DNA of 64,000 nucleotides, from positions 2,384,001-2,448,000 of the forward strand of contig NZ_CP039634.1 of the NCBI RefSeq assembly GCF_004923295.1. Direction: 5' to 3'. Within the stretch, counting starts at the first letter, position 1, and each line of letters starts with the position of its first letter. This stretch comes from Azospirillum sp. TSH100 (lineage in GTDB: Bacteria > Pseudomonadota > Alphaproteobacteria > Azospirillales > Azospirillaceae). Positions 56,597 through 64,000 of the stretch are shown in pieces. Position numbers and translations under genes: made by a program. A model generated the notes under the pieces. The model saw only the letters and a list, made by a program, of their open reading frames with translations. It searched no databases and was not told the origin of the DNA.

Positions 56597-57538
56597 TCAC
56601 AGGGTCTTCAGGAACGACTCGACATCGGCCGGCGTGCCGACCGACACCGCCGCCAGATCCTTGTCGATTCGCTTGGTCAGCCCGGCCAGCACCTTGCCCG
56701 ATCCGACCTCGACCAGCCGTTCGACGCCCTGCTCCTTCATGTAGAGGACGCATTCGCGCCAGCGGACCATGCCAGTCACCTGTTCGACCAGCAGACGGCG
56801 GATGGCGTTGGGATCCGAAACCGCCGAGGCGGTGACGTTGGCCACCACCGGAACCACCGGCGCAGAGATGGTGACGTTCGCCAGAGCTTCCGCCATCGCG
56901 TCGGCCGCCGGCTGCATCAGCGAGCAATGGAAGGGAGCGGACACCGGCAGGCGCACAGAGCGCTTCAGTCCGCGTTCCGCCGCCAGCACGATGGCGCGGT
57001 CAATGGCGTCGGCGCTGCCGGAGATCACCACCTGACCGACCGAATTGTCGTTGGCGATGCTGCACACCTCTCCCTGGGCGGCGTCGGCGGCGATCGCCTG
57101 CGCCTGGTCCAGGTCGGCGCCCAGCAGGGCCGCCATAGCGCCCTTGCCGACGGGAACCGCCTTCTGCATCGCCTGACCGCGCAGCTTCAGCAGGCGCGCA
57201 GTGTCCCCCAACGAGAAGGCGCCGGCGGCGCACAGGGCGGAATACTCACCCAGCGAATGGCCGGCGACGAAGGTGGCATGCTTGGACAGGTCGGCCCCGC
57301 CCTCGCTTGCCAGCACCCGCATCACCGCGACACTGACCGCCATCAGGGCCGGCTGGGCGTTCTCGGTCAGGGTCAGGTCGGCCTCGGGTCCTTCGACCAT
57401 CAGGCGCGACAGCCGCTGGTTCAGCGCGTCGTCCACCTCTTCAAAGGTGTGACGAGCGACTTCGAACGCCTCGGCGAGTTCGCGGCCCATGCCGACGGCC
57501 TGGCTGCCCTGCCCCGGAAAGACGAACGCCCTGGTCAT
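56597..57538 (-). CDS. fabD: Malonyl-CoA--ACP transacylase
   Basis: FabD loads malonyl groups onto ACP. The 313-residue protein has the N-terminal FVFPGQGSQAVGMGREL oxyanion segment, the nucleophile motif FVAGHSLGEYSALCAAG and the catalytic His in VSAPFHCSLMQPAADAM. It is the first gene of the fabD-fabG-acpP-fabF-mltG run. Confidence 0.97.
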   Translation of the reverse strand: MTRAFVFPGQGSQAVGMGRELAEAFEVARHTFEEVDDALNQRLSRLMVEGPEADLTLTENAQPALMAVSVAVMRVLASEGGADLSKHATFVAGHSLGEYSALCAAGAFSLGDTARLLKLRGQAMQKAVPVGKGAMAALLGADLDQAQAIAADAAQGEVCSIANDNSVGQVVISGSADAIDRAIVLAAERGLKRSVRLPVSAPFHCSLMQPAADAMAEALANVTISAPVVPVVANVTASAVSDPNAIRRLLVEQVTGMVRWRECVLYMKEQGVERLVEVGSGKVLAGLTKRIDKDLAAVSVGTPADVESFLKTL

Positions 57539-57689
57539 GCTTCGGTGAAACCCTGGATGAATGCGCCCCGCCCCTGCGGCGGCACCATGGATTGGGCGAC
57601 AGTCATACCCTCACTTTTTAGCAAGTCAAGCGACGCGCGATGACCAAAGCGACAATGATGCGATAAAACGCCACGTAATGAGGCACAAG

Positions 57690-57730
57690 GCCCACGAAAA
57701 ACCGCCGTTCCGAAGGGGTTGTTCGTGGGC
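57690..57730. repeat. Inverted repeat between the acyltransferase gene and fabD
   Basis: GCCCACGAA (57690-57698) and TTCGTGGGC (57722-57730) form perfect 9-bp arms, with a further AACC/GGTT pairing inside. No T tract follows on either strand. It lies 66 bp past the acyltransferase stop and may act as a transcript 3' hairpin. Confidence 0.55.
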
Positions 57731-57795
57731 TCTCACAGAGGTGCCGCGCACCGGGTCTTGCGCCGTCTGCTGCGGTGCAAATCAAAGGCCTGCGT

Positions 57796-58782
57796 TCAGG
57801 CCTTGCCCACCAGCGCCACCCTGGTCCAGGGCCTCATCTGCGCCAGCGTCTCCAGCACCATCGGGCCGATCAGGCCGGAGAGCAGGGCCATCCAGAAAAT
57901 CACGCCATCCGGCGCATCCATCAGGTGCAGGACCACCCGCGCACCGGCGGCGAACAGGGCATGATGCAGATAGATGGCGTAAGAAGACGCGCCGACGGTG
58001 CGGAAAACCCGACTGGACGGCATGATGTGCAGCAGAGTTACCGCTCCGCCCATGCCACACAGCAGGGCGACACTGCTGTTCCAGCCAAAATGCGGAAGAT
58101 ATCCCCACAGCGATGCCTGATGGAGAGCGACGCCGACGGCGAGCGCAGTGCCGGCTGCCGAGAGCATCGCCTGCGGCCGCCCCAGCGCGCGAAACCGGGT
58201 GACGCCCACACCGAACAGGAAATGCGGCAGCAGGAAGCAGGCCTCGTTGATCGACAGGACGTTCGAGTCGGCATGGACCGTCAGGCAGGCGGCCACCGCG
58301 GCCGCCATGGCAAGCACGAAGCCACCCGGCCGGTCCATGGCATGGAACGCATCGAGCAGAGCTGCCAGACCGAAGATCAGGAACAGAGCCTGCAGATACC
58401 AGAAATGTGCGTATGGAAAGACGTAGATCCGCCACATCGACTCGGGAACGAAGCTCCCGTTCGCTCCAGGCGCGTGGGTCTGGAGAAAATAGAAAAGGGC
58501 CGACACCACCACAAAGGGGAAGCCCAATCGGCGCAGCTTCTTGATGAAGAAGATCTTAAACCGGTCGGCGCGCACCGGGTTCAGGGCATAGACCAGCCCT
58601 GAGATGAAGGTGAAGAGTGGCATGCGGATCAGTTCAAAGCTGTCGGTGGCATAGCGATAGATCGAGCCTTCCGCCACCTGCATGCCGGATCCGGGAATGC
58701 CAACCACGTGGTAGGCGACCAGCAGGATGCAGGCCAGCCCCCTCAATTCAACGACATGGTACGGCAACATGTTCTTGCGCAT
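57796..58782 (-). CDS. Acyltransferase 3 family membrane protein
   Basis: The 328-residue integral membrane protein has about ten TM helices. The N-terminal ELRGLACILLVAYHVVG resembles the catalytic R/H-containing start of acyltransferase-3 proteins, which O-acetylate or O-acylate polysaccharides, lipid A or similar. The spacing of FTFISGLVYALNPVRADRFK and FWYLQALFLIFGLAALLDA fits the family. The substrate is unknown. No polysaccharide genes are adjacent. It lies 257 bp upstream of fabD on the same strand. Confidence 0.87.
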   Translation of the reverse strand: MRKNMLPYHVVELRGLACILLVAYHVVGIPGSGMQVAEGSIYRYATDSFELIRMPLFTFISGLVYALNPVRADRFKIFFIKKLRRLGFPFVVVSALFYFLQTHAPGANGSFVPESMWRIYVFPYAHFWYLQALFLIFGLAALLDAFHAMDRPGGFVLAMAAAVAACLTVHADSNVLSINEACFLLPHFLFGVGVTRFRALGRPQAMLSAAGTALAVGVALHQASLWGYLPHFGWNSSVALLCGMGGAVTLLHIMPSSRVFRTVGASSYAIYLHHALFAAGARVVLHLMDAPDGVIFWMALLSGLIGPMVLETLAQMRPWTRVALVGKA

Positions 58783-59221
58783 GGCTACTCCAGGCCCCGG
58801 GCTGTCATCGCCGCCGGCGGTTTATGCGGCACCGGGTCGACCCGCAGCTCCGCCATGAACGGCAGGCGGAACATGGCGGCTGGCACAGTGGATTGCACTT
58901 CGGTCAAATGCGCATAACCGTATTCCGCGCGATACCCACCCTTGCACCGTCCCTACCCGGCCAACGCATGAGGACGCGCAGCGGTGTTCATCCAGGCAGC
59001 ACCCCCGTCCAACCGGGCAGCACCTTAAGGCCGGTATGGATTTTCCCAAAGGCGGGGATCGGGCGAACCTGATTTTCGCTTGCCACCACCGCCGCCCTGT
59101 GCATACTGCGCCGCTTCATAACTCCTTGCCGGCGGTCCGCCGTCGGCTAGGCCCGGGCGGCTGATCCGATCCATGAGGGATGGGGCGCAGCGCCGGACCA
59201 TGAACAGCCATGGGGAGTGCA
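58783..59221. other. Intergenic region upstream of rpsF
   Basis: These 439 bp separate the divergent acyltransferase gene and the rpsF operon. They contain a good candidate rpsF promoter at 59080-59107. The rest shows no convincing gene; open frames on the minus strand lack ribosome sites and known features. Confidence 0.4.
59080..59107 (+). promoter_or_regulatory. Candidate sigma-70 promoter of the rpsF operon
   Basis: TTGCCA (59080-59085), a 16-nt spacer and CATACT (59102-59107) stand about 115 bp before the rpsF ATG. The -35 matches the consensus at five of six positions and the -10 at four of six. The gap leaves a leader RNA of about 108 nt, which could host S6:S18 autoregulation. Confidence 0.45.
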
Positions 59222-59662
59222 ATGGCACTTTACGAGTGCGTGCTGATCGCGCGCCAGGACATTTCGGCCGCCCAGGCCGAGCAGCTCTCTGAGCAGTTCG
59301 CCCAGATCGTTCGCGACAACGGCGGCACGATCGCCAAGAGCGAATACTGGGGTCTGAAGACCCTCACCTACAAGATCAAGAAGAACCGCAAGGGTCACTA
59401 CACCCTCTTCAACATCGACGCGCCGGCCGCCGCCATCGCCGAGATGGAGCGGAACATGAGCATCAGCGAAGACGTGCTGCGCTTCATGACCGTGCGTGTA
59501 GACGCCCTTGATGCCAACCCGTCGGCGATGATGCAGAGCCGCAACGAGCGTGGTGAGCGCGGCGAGCGTGGCGACCGTGGTCCGCGTCGCTTCGACGACC
59601 GTGGTCCGCGTCCGCCGCGTCGTCAGGAAAACGTTGCCGCTGCCGAAGGGGAGACCGCGTAA
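59222..59662 (+). CDS. rpsF: 30S ribosomal protein S6
   Basis: S6 binds S18 and helps form the platform of the small subunit. The 146-residue protein has the core [20 protein letters not shown] and [20 protein letters not shown]. Its C-terminal 35-40 residues are an Arg/Glu/Asp/Gly-rich tail ([18 protein letters not shown]), longer than in E. coli but common in alphaproteobacteria. It is the first gene of rpsF-rpsR-DUF2232-rplI. Confidence 0.97.
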   Translation: MALYECVLIARQDISAAQAEQLSEQFAQIVRDNGGTIAKSEYWGLKTLTYKIKKNRKGHYTLFNIDAPAAAIAEMERNMSISEDVLRFMTVRVDALDANPSAMMQSRNERGERGERGDRGPRRFDDRGPRPPRRQENVAAAEGETA

Positions 59663-59932
59663 ATGTCCGACAAGCAGACCACGGGCGCTCCGGCCCGCAC
59701 CGGCGGAGCCCGCCGCCCGTTCTTCCGTCGCCGCAAGACCTGCCCGTTCTCGGGCGCGAATGCTCCGGCGATCGACTACAAGGACGTCAAGCTGCTGTCC
59801 CGCTTCATCTCCGAGCGCGGGAAGATCGTCCCGAGCCGCATCACCGCGGTCTCGACGAAGAAGCAGCGCGAACTGGCCCGCGCCATCAAGCGCGCCCGTT
59901 TCCTGGCCCTTCTCCCCTACGTGGTGAAGTAA
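59663..59932 (+). CDS. rpsR: 30S ribosomal protein S18
   Basis: The 89-residue protein has a basic N-terminal extension (about 20 residues), then the S18 core [20 protein letters not shown] and [20 protein letters not shown], ending with [11 protein letters not shown]. Its ATG follows the rpsF stop directly, so it is co-translated with its binding partner S6. The Cys in KTCPF is the usual zinc-type (C+) remnant. Confidence 0.97.
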   Translation: MSDKQTTGAPARTGGARRPFFRRRKTCPFSGANAPAIDYKDVKLLSRFISERGKIVPSRITAVSTKKQRELARAIKRARFLALLPYVVK

Positions 59933-59981
59933 GCCCGGCAACGGCCGATCTGTTTCGGTGAAGGTTCTGCAAGGGGTTTCC

Positions 59982-60941
59982 ATGGCCTTGGGTCCGGCCG
60001 TACCGCTGGTGATCGCCGTCAGCGGCGGTCTGGCAAGCGCATTTTTCTACCTGTCGGTCACATTCGGCGGGATGGGTGCGCTGATCCTGGGCTACCTGGC
60101 CCCCCTGCCCCTGTTCCTGACGGGACTGTGGCTGGGGGCTCCGGCGGTGACGTTGGCCGGTCTGGCCGGCGCCGGCGCGGTGATGTTGGGCACCTCCGGC
60201 AGCTTGCTGGTGGCGCTGTCCTACCTGATGACCGGGGCCGCTCCCGCGATCCTGGTCGTGCGGCAGTCGCTGCTGGCGCGGTCGCGGGAGGATGGAACCC
60301 TGGAATGGTATCCGCCCGGACGGGTCCTGATGGGCCTGACCGGGATGGGCGTGGCGGCGCTGCTCGCTGCGGTGATCCTGACGCTCGGAGAGCCCGGTGG
60401 GCTCGACGGGCTGATGCGGCAGACCCTGGCCCGAGTCGTCGAGCCGGCGTTCCGCTCGCAGGGCCAGCCAGCCCCGGATCCCGAGGCATTCTGGGTGGTG
60501 GCCGTCCTGCCGGGGCTGGTTGCGATCTCATGGCTTGTCATGACGATCGTCAACGCGGTGCTGGCGCAGGGGGCGCTGATGCGGTTCGGCCGCAACCGGC
60601 GCCCTGCCATGCGTCTGGCCGAGCTGGAATTGCCGAACTGGCTGGCGCCGCTGTTCGCGGTGTCGGTCGCTGCGGCCTCTGCCGTACCGGGGACCGTGGG
60701 GTTCCTGGCGGTCAATCTGGCTCTGATCCTGGCGGTCCCGTTCGCCTTCGCCGGGCTTTCGGTGGTTCATGTATTCGCCAGCAGCAAATCGGCGCGCACG
60801 CTGATCCTGGTTGGCTTCTACATGATGCTGTTTCTCTTCGGGTGGCCGATCCTGCTTTTGGTCGGCCTGGGCATGATCGAGCAATGGATCGGGCTGCGCC
60901 GCCGGTTTTCCCCCGCGGCCCCCGGTCAGGAGGACGAGTGA
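59982..60941 (+). CDS. DUF2232 family multi-spanning membrane protein
   Basis: The 319-residue protein has about eight TM helices (for example [20 protein letters not shown] and [20 protein letters not shown]). This family (YybS-like) sits between rpsR and rplI in many alphaproteobacteria; its role is unknown. ATG 59982 was chosen because AAGGGG stands 5 nt upstream; GTG 59958 is an in-frame alternative. Its TGA overlaps the rplI ATG by one base. Confidence 0.87.
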   Translation: MALGPAVPLVIAVSGGLASAFFYLSVTFGGMGALILGYLAPLPLFLTGLWLGAPAVTLAGLAGAGAVMLGTSGSLLVALSYLMTGAAPAILVVRQSLLARSREDGTLEWYPPGRVLMGLTGMGVAALLAAVILTLGEPGGLDGLMRQTLARVVEPAFRSQGQPAPDPEAFWVVAVLPGLVAISWLVMTIVNAVLAQGALMRFGRNRRPAMRLAELELPNWLAPLFAVSVAAASAVPGTVGFLAVNLALILAVPFAFAGLSVVHVFASSKSARTLILVGFYMMLFLFGWPILLLVGLGMIEQWIGLRRRFSPAAPGQEDE

Positions 60942-61504
60942 TGGAAGTTATTCTGCTGGAGCGGGTCGAGAAGCTCGGCCAGATGGGCCAGGTCGTCAAT
61001 GTGCGTCCCGGCTTCGCCCGCAACTATCTGCTGCCGCAGCGGAAGGCCATGCGCGCCACCAAGGCGAACCTGGCCGTCTTCGAGAAGCAGAAGGCCCACC
61101 TTGAGGCCGTGAACCTGGAGCGCCGCAAGGACGCCGAGCAGGTCGCGACCAAGATGGACAATGTGACGGTCGTCGTAATCCGTCAGGCCGCCGAGACCGG
61201 CGTCCTGTACGGTTCCGTGACCACCCGCGACGTCTCCGACGCGCTGACCGCCGCCGGCTACAAGACCGACCGCAAGCAGGTCCAGATCGACACCCCGATC
61301 AAGACCCTGGGTCTGTTCAAGCTGCGCGTCGTGCTGCACCCGGAAGTGTCGATCACGGTCACGGTCAACGTCGCCCGTTCGGCCGAAGAGGCCGAGCTGC
61401 AGGCCCAGCGCGGTGGCATGATCACCGCCGCCGACCTGCGGGACGATGACGAGGAAGAAGAGACCTACGTCGAAGAGACCGCGACCGAGGAAGAGGAGGG
61501 CTGA
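60941..61504 (+). CDS. rplI: 50S ribosomal protein L9
   Basis: L9 binds 23S rRNA near the L1 stalk. The 187-residue protein has the N-terminal domain [20 protein letters not shown] (with [12 protein letters not shown]), the long connecting helix and the C-terminal domain ([20 protein letters not shown]). A strongly acidic tail ([20 protein letters not shown]) extends it beyond the usual 150 residues. It ends the ribosomal operon and a terminator follows. Confidence 0.97.
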   Translation: MEVILLERVEKLGQMGQVVNVRPGFARNYLLPQRKAMRATKANLAVFEKQKAHLEAVNLERRKDAEQVATKMDNVTVVVIRQAAETGVLYGSVTTRDVSDALTAAGYKTDRKQVQIDTPIKTLGLFKLRVVLHPEVSITVTVNVARSAEEAELQAQRGGMITAADLRDDDEEEETYVEETATEEEEG

Positions 61505-61576
61505 TCGCCTTCCTGCCGCAAAAGTTCCGGAGATGCCTTCGGGATTTTTGCGGCACCGTCGTACCGCTTGTCCGAA

Positions 61577-61609
61577 AGCCGCCCGCCCCACCCGGGGCCG
61601 GGCGGTTTT
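61577..61609 (+). terminator. Terminator after rplI
   Basis: The stem 61579-61585 with 61599-61605 (CCGCCCG/CGGGCGG) and a C/G-rich loop is followed by TTTT at 61606-61609. It lies 73 bp past the rplI stop. Confidence 0.7.
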
Positions 61610-61757
61610 CGCGTTCGGGGTCCGGCAGAGACATGGGATACATGACCCTGCGCATAAGTCGGCAATGCCAAATTGGGTAGCAGTTCTGACCGATTGACGG
61701 ATTGCCGCACCTCGCCTTGCGCGCGATGCTTGGACGGCACCGCGGAAGGAGTTCGGC

Positions 61758-63025
61758 ATGCTGCTGGTTCGTCTGCTTGCCGCCGCCAAGGGCGACGGAA
61801 CCCTTAACCTCGTTACGGTCAACGGGAAGCATCATCGGATCGGGTCAGGTCCGCCCCATCTGACGCTTCGTCTGCATGACCGCAAGGTTGAGCGCGATCT
61901 GCTGATCAACCCACGTCTGCGGTTCGGCGAAGCCTTTATGGACGGCCGCTTTTCGATCGAAGGCGGCACCATCTACGACCTTCTGTCGATGTTGATGAGC
62001 GGCGCCGAAGTGCAGGGCGCGCTGGGCCGCGCGCTGGAATCGCTGTCGCCGCTGCTGCGCCGTCTGCAGCAATACAACCCGATGCAGCGGTCCCGGCAAA
62101 ATGTGGAACACCACTACAACCTGTCACGCCGGTTCTATCAGCTCTTCCTCGACCGCGACATGCAGTATTCCTGCGCCTATTTCCCGGACCCGGGGATGTC
62201 GCTGGACGAAGCGCAGGAGGCCAAGAAGCGGCACATCGCGGCAAAGCTGCTGATCGTTCCGGGCATGCGGGTGCTGGATATCGGCTGCGGCTGGGGCGGC
62301 ATGGCGCTCTATCTGGCGCGGCACACCGGTGCGCGGGTGACCGGCATCACCTTGTCGTCGGAGCAGCTGGCGGTGGCCCGCCAGCGGGCGGAAGAGGCGG
62401 GTCTGGGCGACCGGATCACCTTCGAGTTGCGCGACTATCGGGAGTTCGCATCCACTCACCGGGGGCCTTCGATCGCATCGTCTCGGTCGGCATGTTCGAG
62501 CATGTCGGCGTGCCGCATTACCATGACTATTTCACGGCGGTGCGAGAGATGCTGAACGACGAGGGCGTGGCGCTGATCCATTCCATCGGGCGGCTCGACG
62601 GCCCGGCCAGCACCAATCCCTGGATCCGCAAATACATCTTCCCCGGAGGCTACTCCCCAGCCCTGTCGGAGGTGCTGCCGGTCATCGAGCGCTCGGGCCT
62701 GCTCGCCACCGACCTGGAGGTACTGCGCCTGCATTATGCCGAGACGCTGCGCCATTGGCGCGCCCGCTTCCTCGCCCGCTGGGATGAGGCCAAGGTGCTG
62801 TATGACGAGCGGTTCTGCCGGATGTGGGAGTTCTATCTGGCTGGGGCTGAATTGGCTTTCCGCCTGCAAGGCCACATGGTGTTCCAGGTGCAGCTGGCAA
62901 GGTCTCTGGGCGCAGTGCCACTGACCCGTGATTATATGCCCAATGCGGAACGGGACCTTGCTTCCGCGTCGGATGGCCAACCGGCGGAGTTTCGGAACTC
63001 TCGCACACCGGAGTCGGCCGCCTGA
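61758..63025 (+). pseudogene. Cyclopropane-fatty-acyl-phospholipid synthase-like gene with a frameshift
   Basis: Cfa-family enzymes methylate unsaturated membrane lipids using SAM. The first frame (61758 to about 62460) encodes the N-terminal region plus NVEHHYNLSRRFYQLFLDRD, YSCAYFPDP and SAM motif I VLDIGCGWGGMALYLARHTG. After DYREF the match breaks off. The second half (RIVSVGMFEHVGVPHYHDYF, IHSIGRLDGPASTNPWIRKY, YIFPGG) continues in another frame from about 62462 to 63025. One missing base between about 62440 and 62462 explains this. It could be a genuine mutation or a sequencing or assembly error. Both halves are otherwise intact. Confidence 0.88.
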
Positions 63026-63350
63026 TCGCTTTCGGGGCCGGATTTGCGGCGTCCGCTCGGCATTCCGACGCGCGAGAAGCCCAATCCGGCCAACCGGTAA
63101 TACCAATTGACCATCATGGCCGGGCGCTGGGCCGTGTTGCAAGCGGAATCGTGCGACATCGACGCCTGAACCACCGCCGTACCTTCCTTTCCGTCACGGG
63201 GCGATGCTATATAACCGCGATTGATTTCCGCCCGGGGTACCGGGGAGCCACCCATGCGGCATGCTCCCCGGCAACAAGCGCCCGCTGGACGACGCGCCCG
63301 GCTCCCAAGGAATGACAACGCCCTTACCCGTTCGGGGAGATCTCGCACCC
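63026..63350. other. Intergenic region upstream of icd
   Basis: These 325 bp include a -10-like TATATA at 63208-63213 without a good -35, and the icd ribosome site GGGGAGA near 63335. A minus-strand open frame covers part of it but shows no ribosome site or known family. I see no clear terminator after the Cfa-like gene. Confidence 0.4.
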
Positions 63351-64000
63351 ATGACCAAGATCAAGGTAGCCAATCCGGTCGTCGAACTCGACGGCGACGA
63401 GATGACGCGCATCATCTGGCAGTTCATCAAAGACAAGCTGATCCTGCCCTACCTCGACATTGACCTGAAGTACTATGACCTCGGCATCGAGAACCGCGAC
63501 AAGACCGATGACAAGGTCACCGTCGAGTCCGCAAATGCCATCAAGCAGTATGGCGTCGGCGTCAAGTGCGCGACCATCACCCCCGATGAAGCGCGGGTGA
63601 AGGAGTTCAACCTCAAGAAGATGTGGAAGTCGCCAAACGGCACGATCCGCAACATCCTGGGCGGCACCGTCTTCCGCGAACCGATCGTCTGCTCGAACGT
63701 TCCGCGTTACGTCCCCGGCTGGACCAAGCCGATCATCATCGGCCGTCACGCCTTCGGCGACCAGTACAAGGCCACCGACTTCGTCGTTCCCGGTCCGGGC
63801 AAGATGACGATCAAGTGGGAAGCGGCCGACGGCAGCCAGCAGATCGAGCATGAGGTGTTCGACTACCCCAGCGCCGGTGTGGCGATGGGCATGTACAACC
63901 TCGACGACTCGATTGAAGGCTTCGCCCACTCCAGCTTCATGTACGGGCTGGAGCGTGGCTACTCGGTCTATCTGTCGACGAAGAACACGATCCTGAAGGC
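63351..64000 (+). CDS. icd: NADP-dependent isocitrate dehydrogenase (partial, N-terminal part)
   Basis: This TCA-cycle enzyme converts isocitrate to 2-oxoglutarate. The first 216 residues begin [20 protein letters not shown], followed by [20 protein letters not shown] and [20 protein letters not shown] (substrate-binding Ser/Asn/Arg). Later segments are [14 protein letters not shown] and [20 protein letters not shown]. This is the type II (eukaryote-like) homodimeric form common in alphaproteobacteria. The rest lies beyond the right edge. The ribosome site is GGGGAGA. Confidence 0.96.
   Translation, partial: MTKIKVANPVVELDGDEMTRIIWQFIKDKLILPYLDIDLKYYDLGIENRDKTDDKVTVESANAIKQYGVGVKCATITPDEARVKEFNLKKMWKSPNGTIRNILGGTVFREPIVCSNVPRYVPGWTKPIIIGRHAFGDQYKATDFVVPGPGKMTIKWEAADGSQQIEHEVFDYPSAGVAMGMYNLDDSIEGFAHSSFMYGLERGYSVYLSTKNTILK

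Noticed and set aside
59531-59610. Repetitive CGTGGTGAGCG-like units that could suggest a repeat array
   Set aside because: They encode the Arg/Glu/Asp/Gly tail of ribosomal protein S6 in frame. They are imperfect codon repeats and do not form a CRISPR or satellite.
62440-62465. Programmed -1 ribosomal frameshift in the Cfa-like gene
   Set aside because: A -1 shift would join the frames, but no slippery X-XXY-YYZ heptamer and no obvious downstream pseudoknot are visible. Mutation or sequence error is simpler.
62932-63348. Minus-strand ORF between the Cfa-like gene and icd
   Set aside because: No ribosome site, no recognised domain and biased composition. It overlaps the real Cfa-like C-terminus.

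Overview
The window is high-GC DNA, densely coded on both strands. It looks like the chromosome of an alphaproteobacterium of the Rhodospirillales, most like Azospirillum. The evidence is the housekeeping gene content (rpsB-tsf, parE, fabD-fabG-acpP-fabF-mltG, rpsF-rpsR-DUF2232-rplI, NADP-type icd), the very large signalling inventory and two candidate CtrA boxes. The genus is an inference from gene content and protein style, because no marker rRNA is present. I see no tRNA or rRNA gene, CRISPR array, insertion sequence or prophage.

Layout. 1-9728: translation and housekeeping genes (tsf partial, rpsB, aspS, rnd), a degenerate EAL-domain protein, an SDR enzyme, yicC-gmk and a DUF6065-like protein. 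9963-26186: a Cache chemoreceptor, a cysteine synthase-like enzyme with a ModE-like regulator and a long upstream palindrome, a DEAD-box helicase with a stand-alone RAM-domain protein, small hydrolases, parE, a thioesterase, an ArsC-like thioredoxin-fold protein, a NitT/TauT-type ABC importer and a short FtsH-like protease. 26307-35716: a signalling island. A periplasmic solute-binding protein is translationally coupled to a SiaA-like PP2C phosphatase, followed by an OmpR-type regulator. Facing them is a four-gene operon of a receiver-DUF3369-histidine kinase hybrid, a SiaB-like kinase, a SiaC-like phosphoprotein and a soluble histidine kinase. A membrane HisKA_2 kinase follows. 35775-41313: hisE, two tandem paralogous microproteins, a Crp-type regulator, membrane proteins and recG. 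41708-52042: a complete chemosensory operon (receptor, cheR, triple-domain cheW, cheB, cheY-like, cheA) with a divergent second receptor. 52291-58782: small proteins, mltG, the fatty-acid synthesis cluster and an acyltransferase. 59222-64000: the rpsF-rpsR-DUF2232-rplI operon, a frameshifted cyclopropane-fatty-acid-synthase-like gene and the 5' part of icd.

How the parts work together. The most interesting block is the Sia-type partner switch at 26307-33535. In Pseudomonas, SiaA (phosphatase) and SiaB (kinase) set the phosphorylation of SiaC, which controls the diguanylate cyclase SiaD. Here SiaA, SiaB and SiaC homologues are present but no cyclase is. SiaC and SiaB are instead translationally coupled to a histidine kinase and lie directly behind a receiver-histidine kinase hybrid. 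This suggests that SiaC controls two-component signalling here. The neighbouring chemosensory operon is self-contained and would sense through a receptor with almost no periplasmic domain plus a divergently encoded helical-domain receptor.
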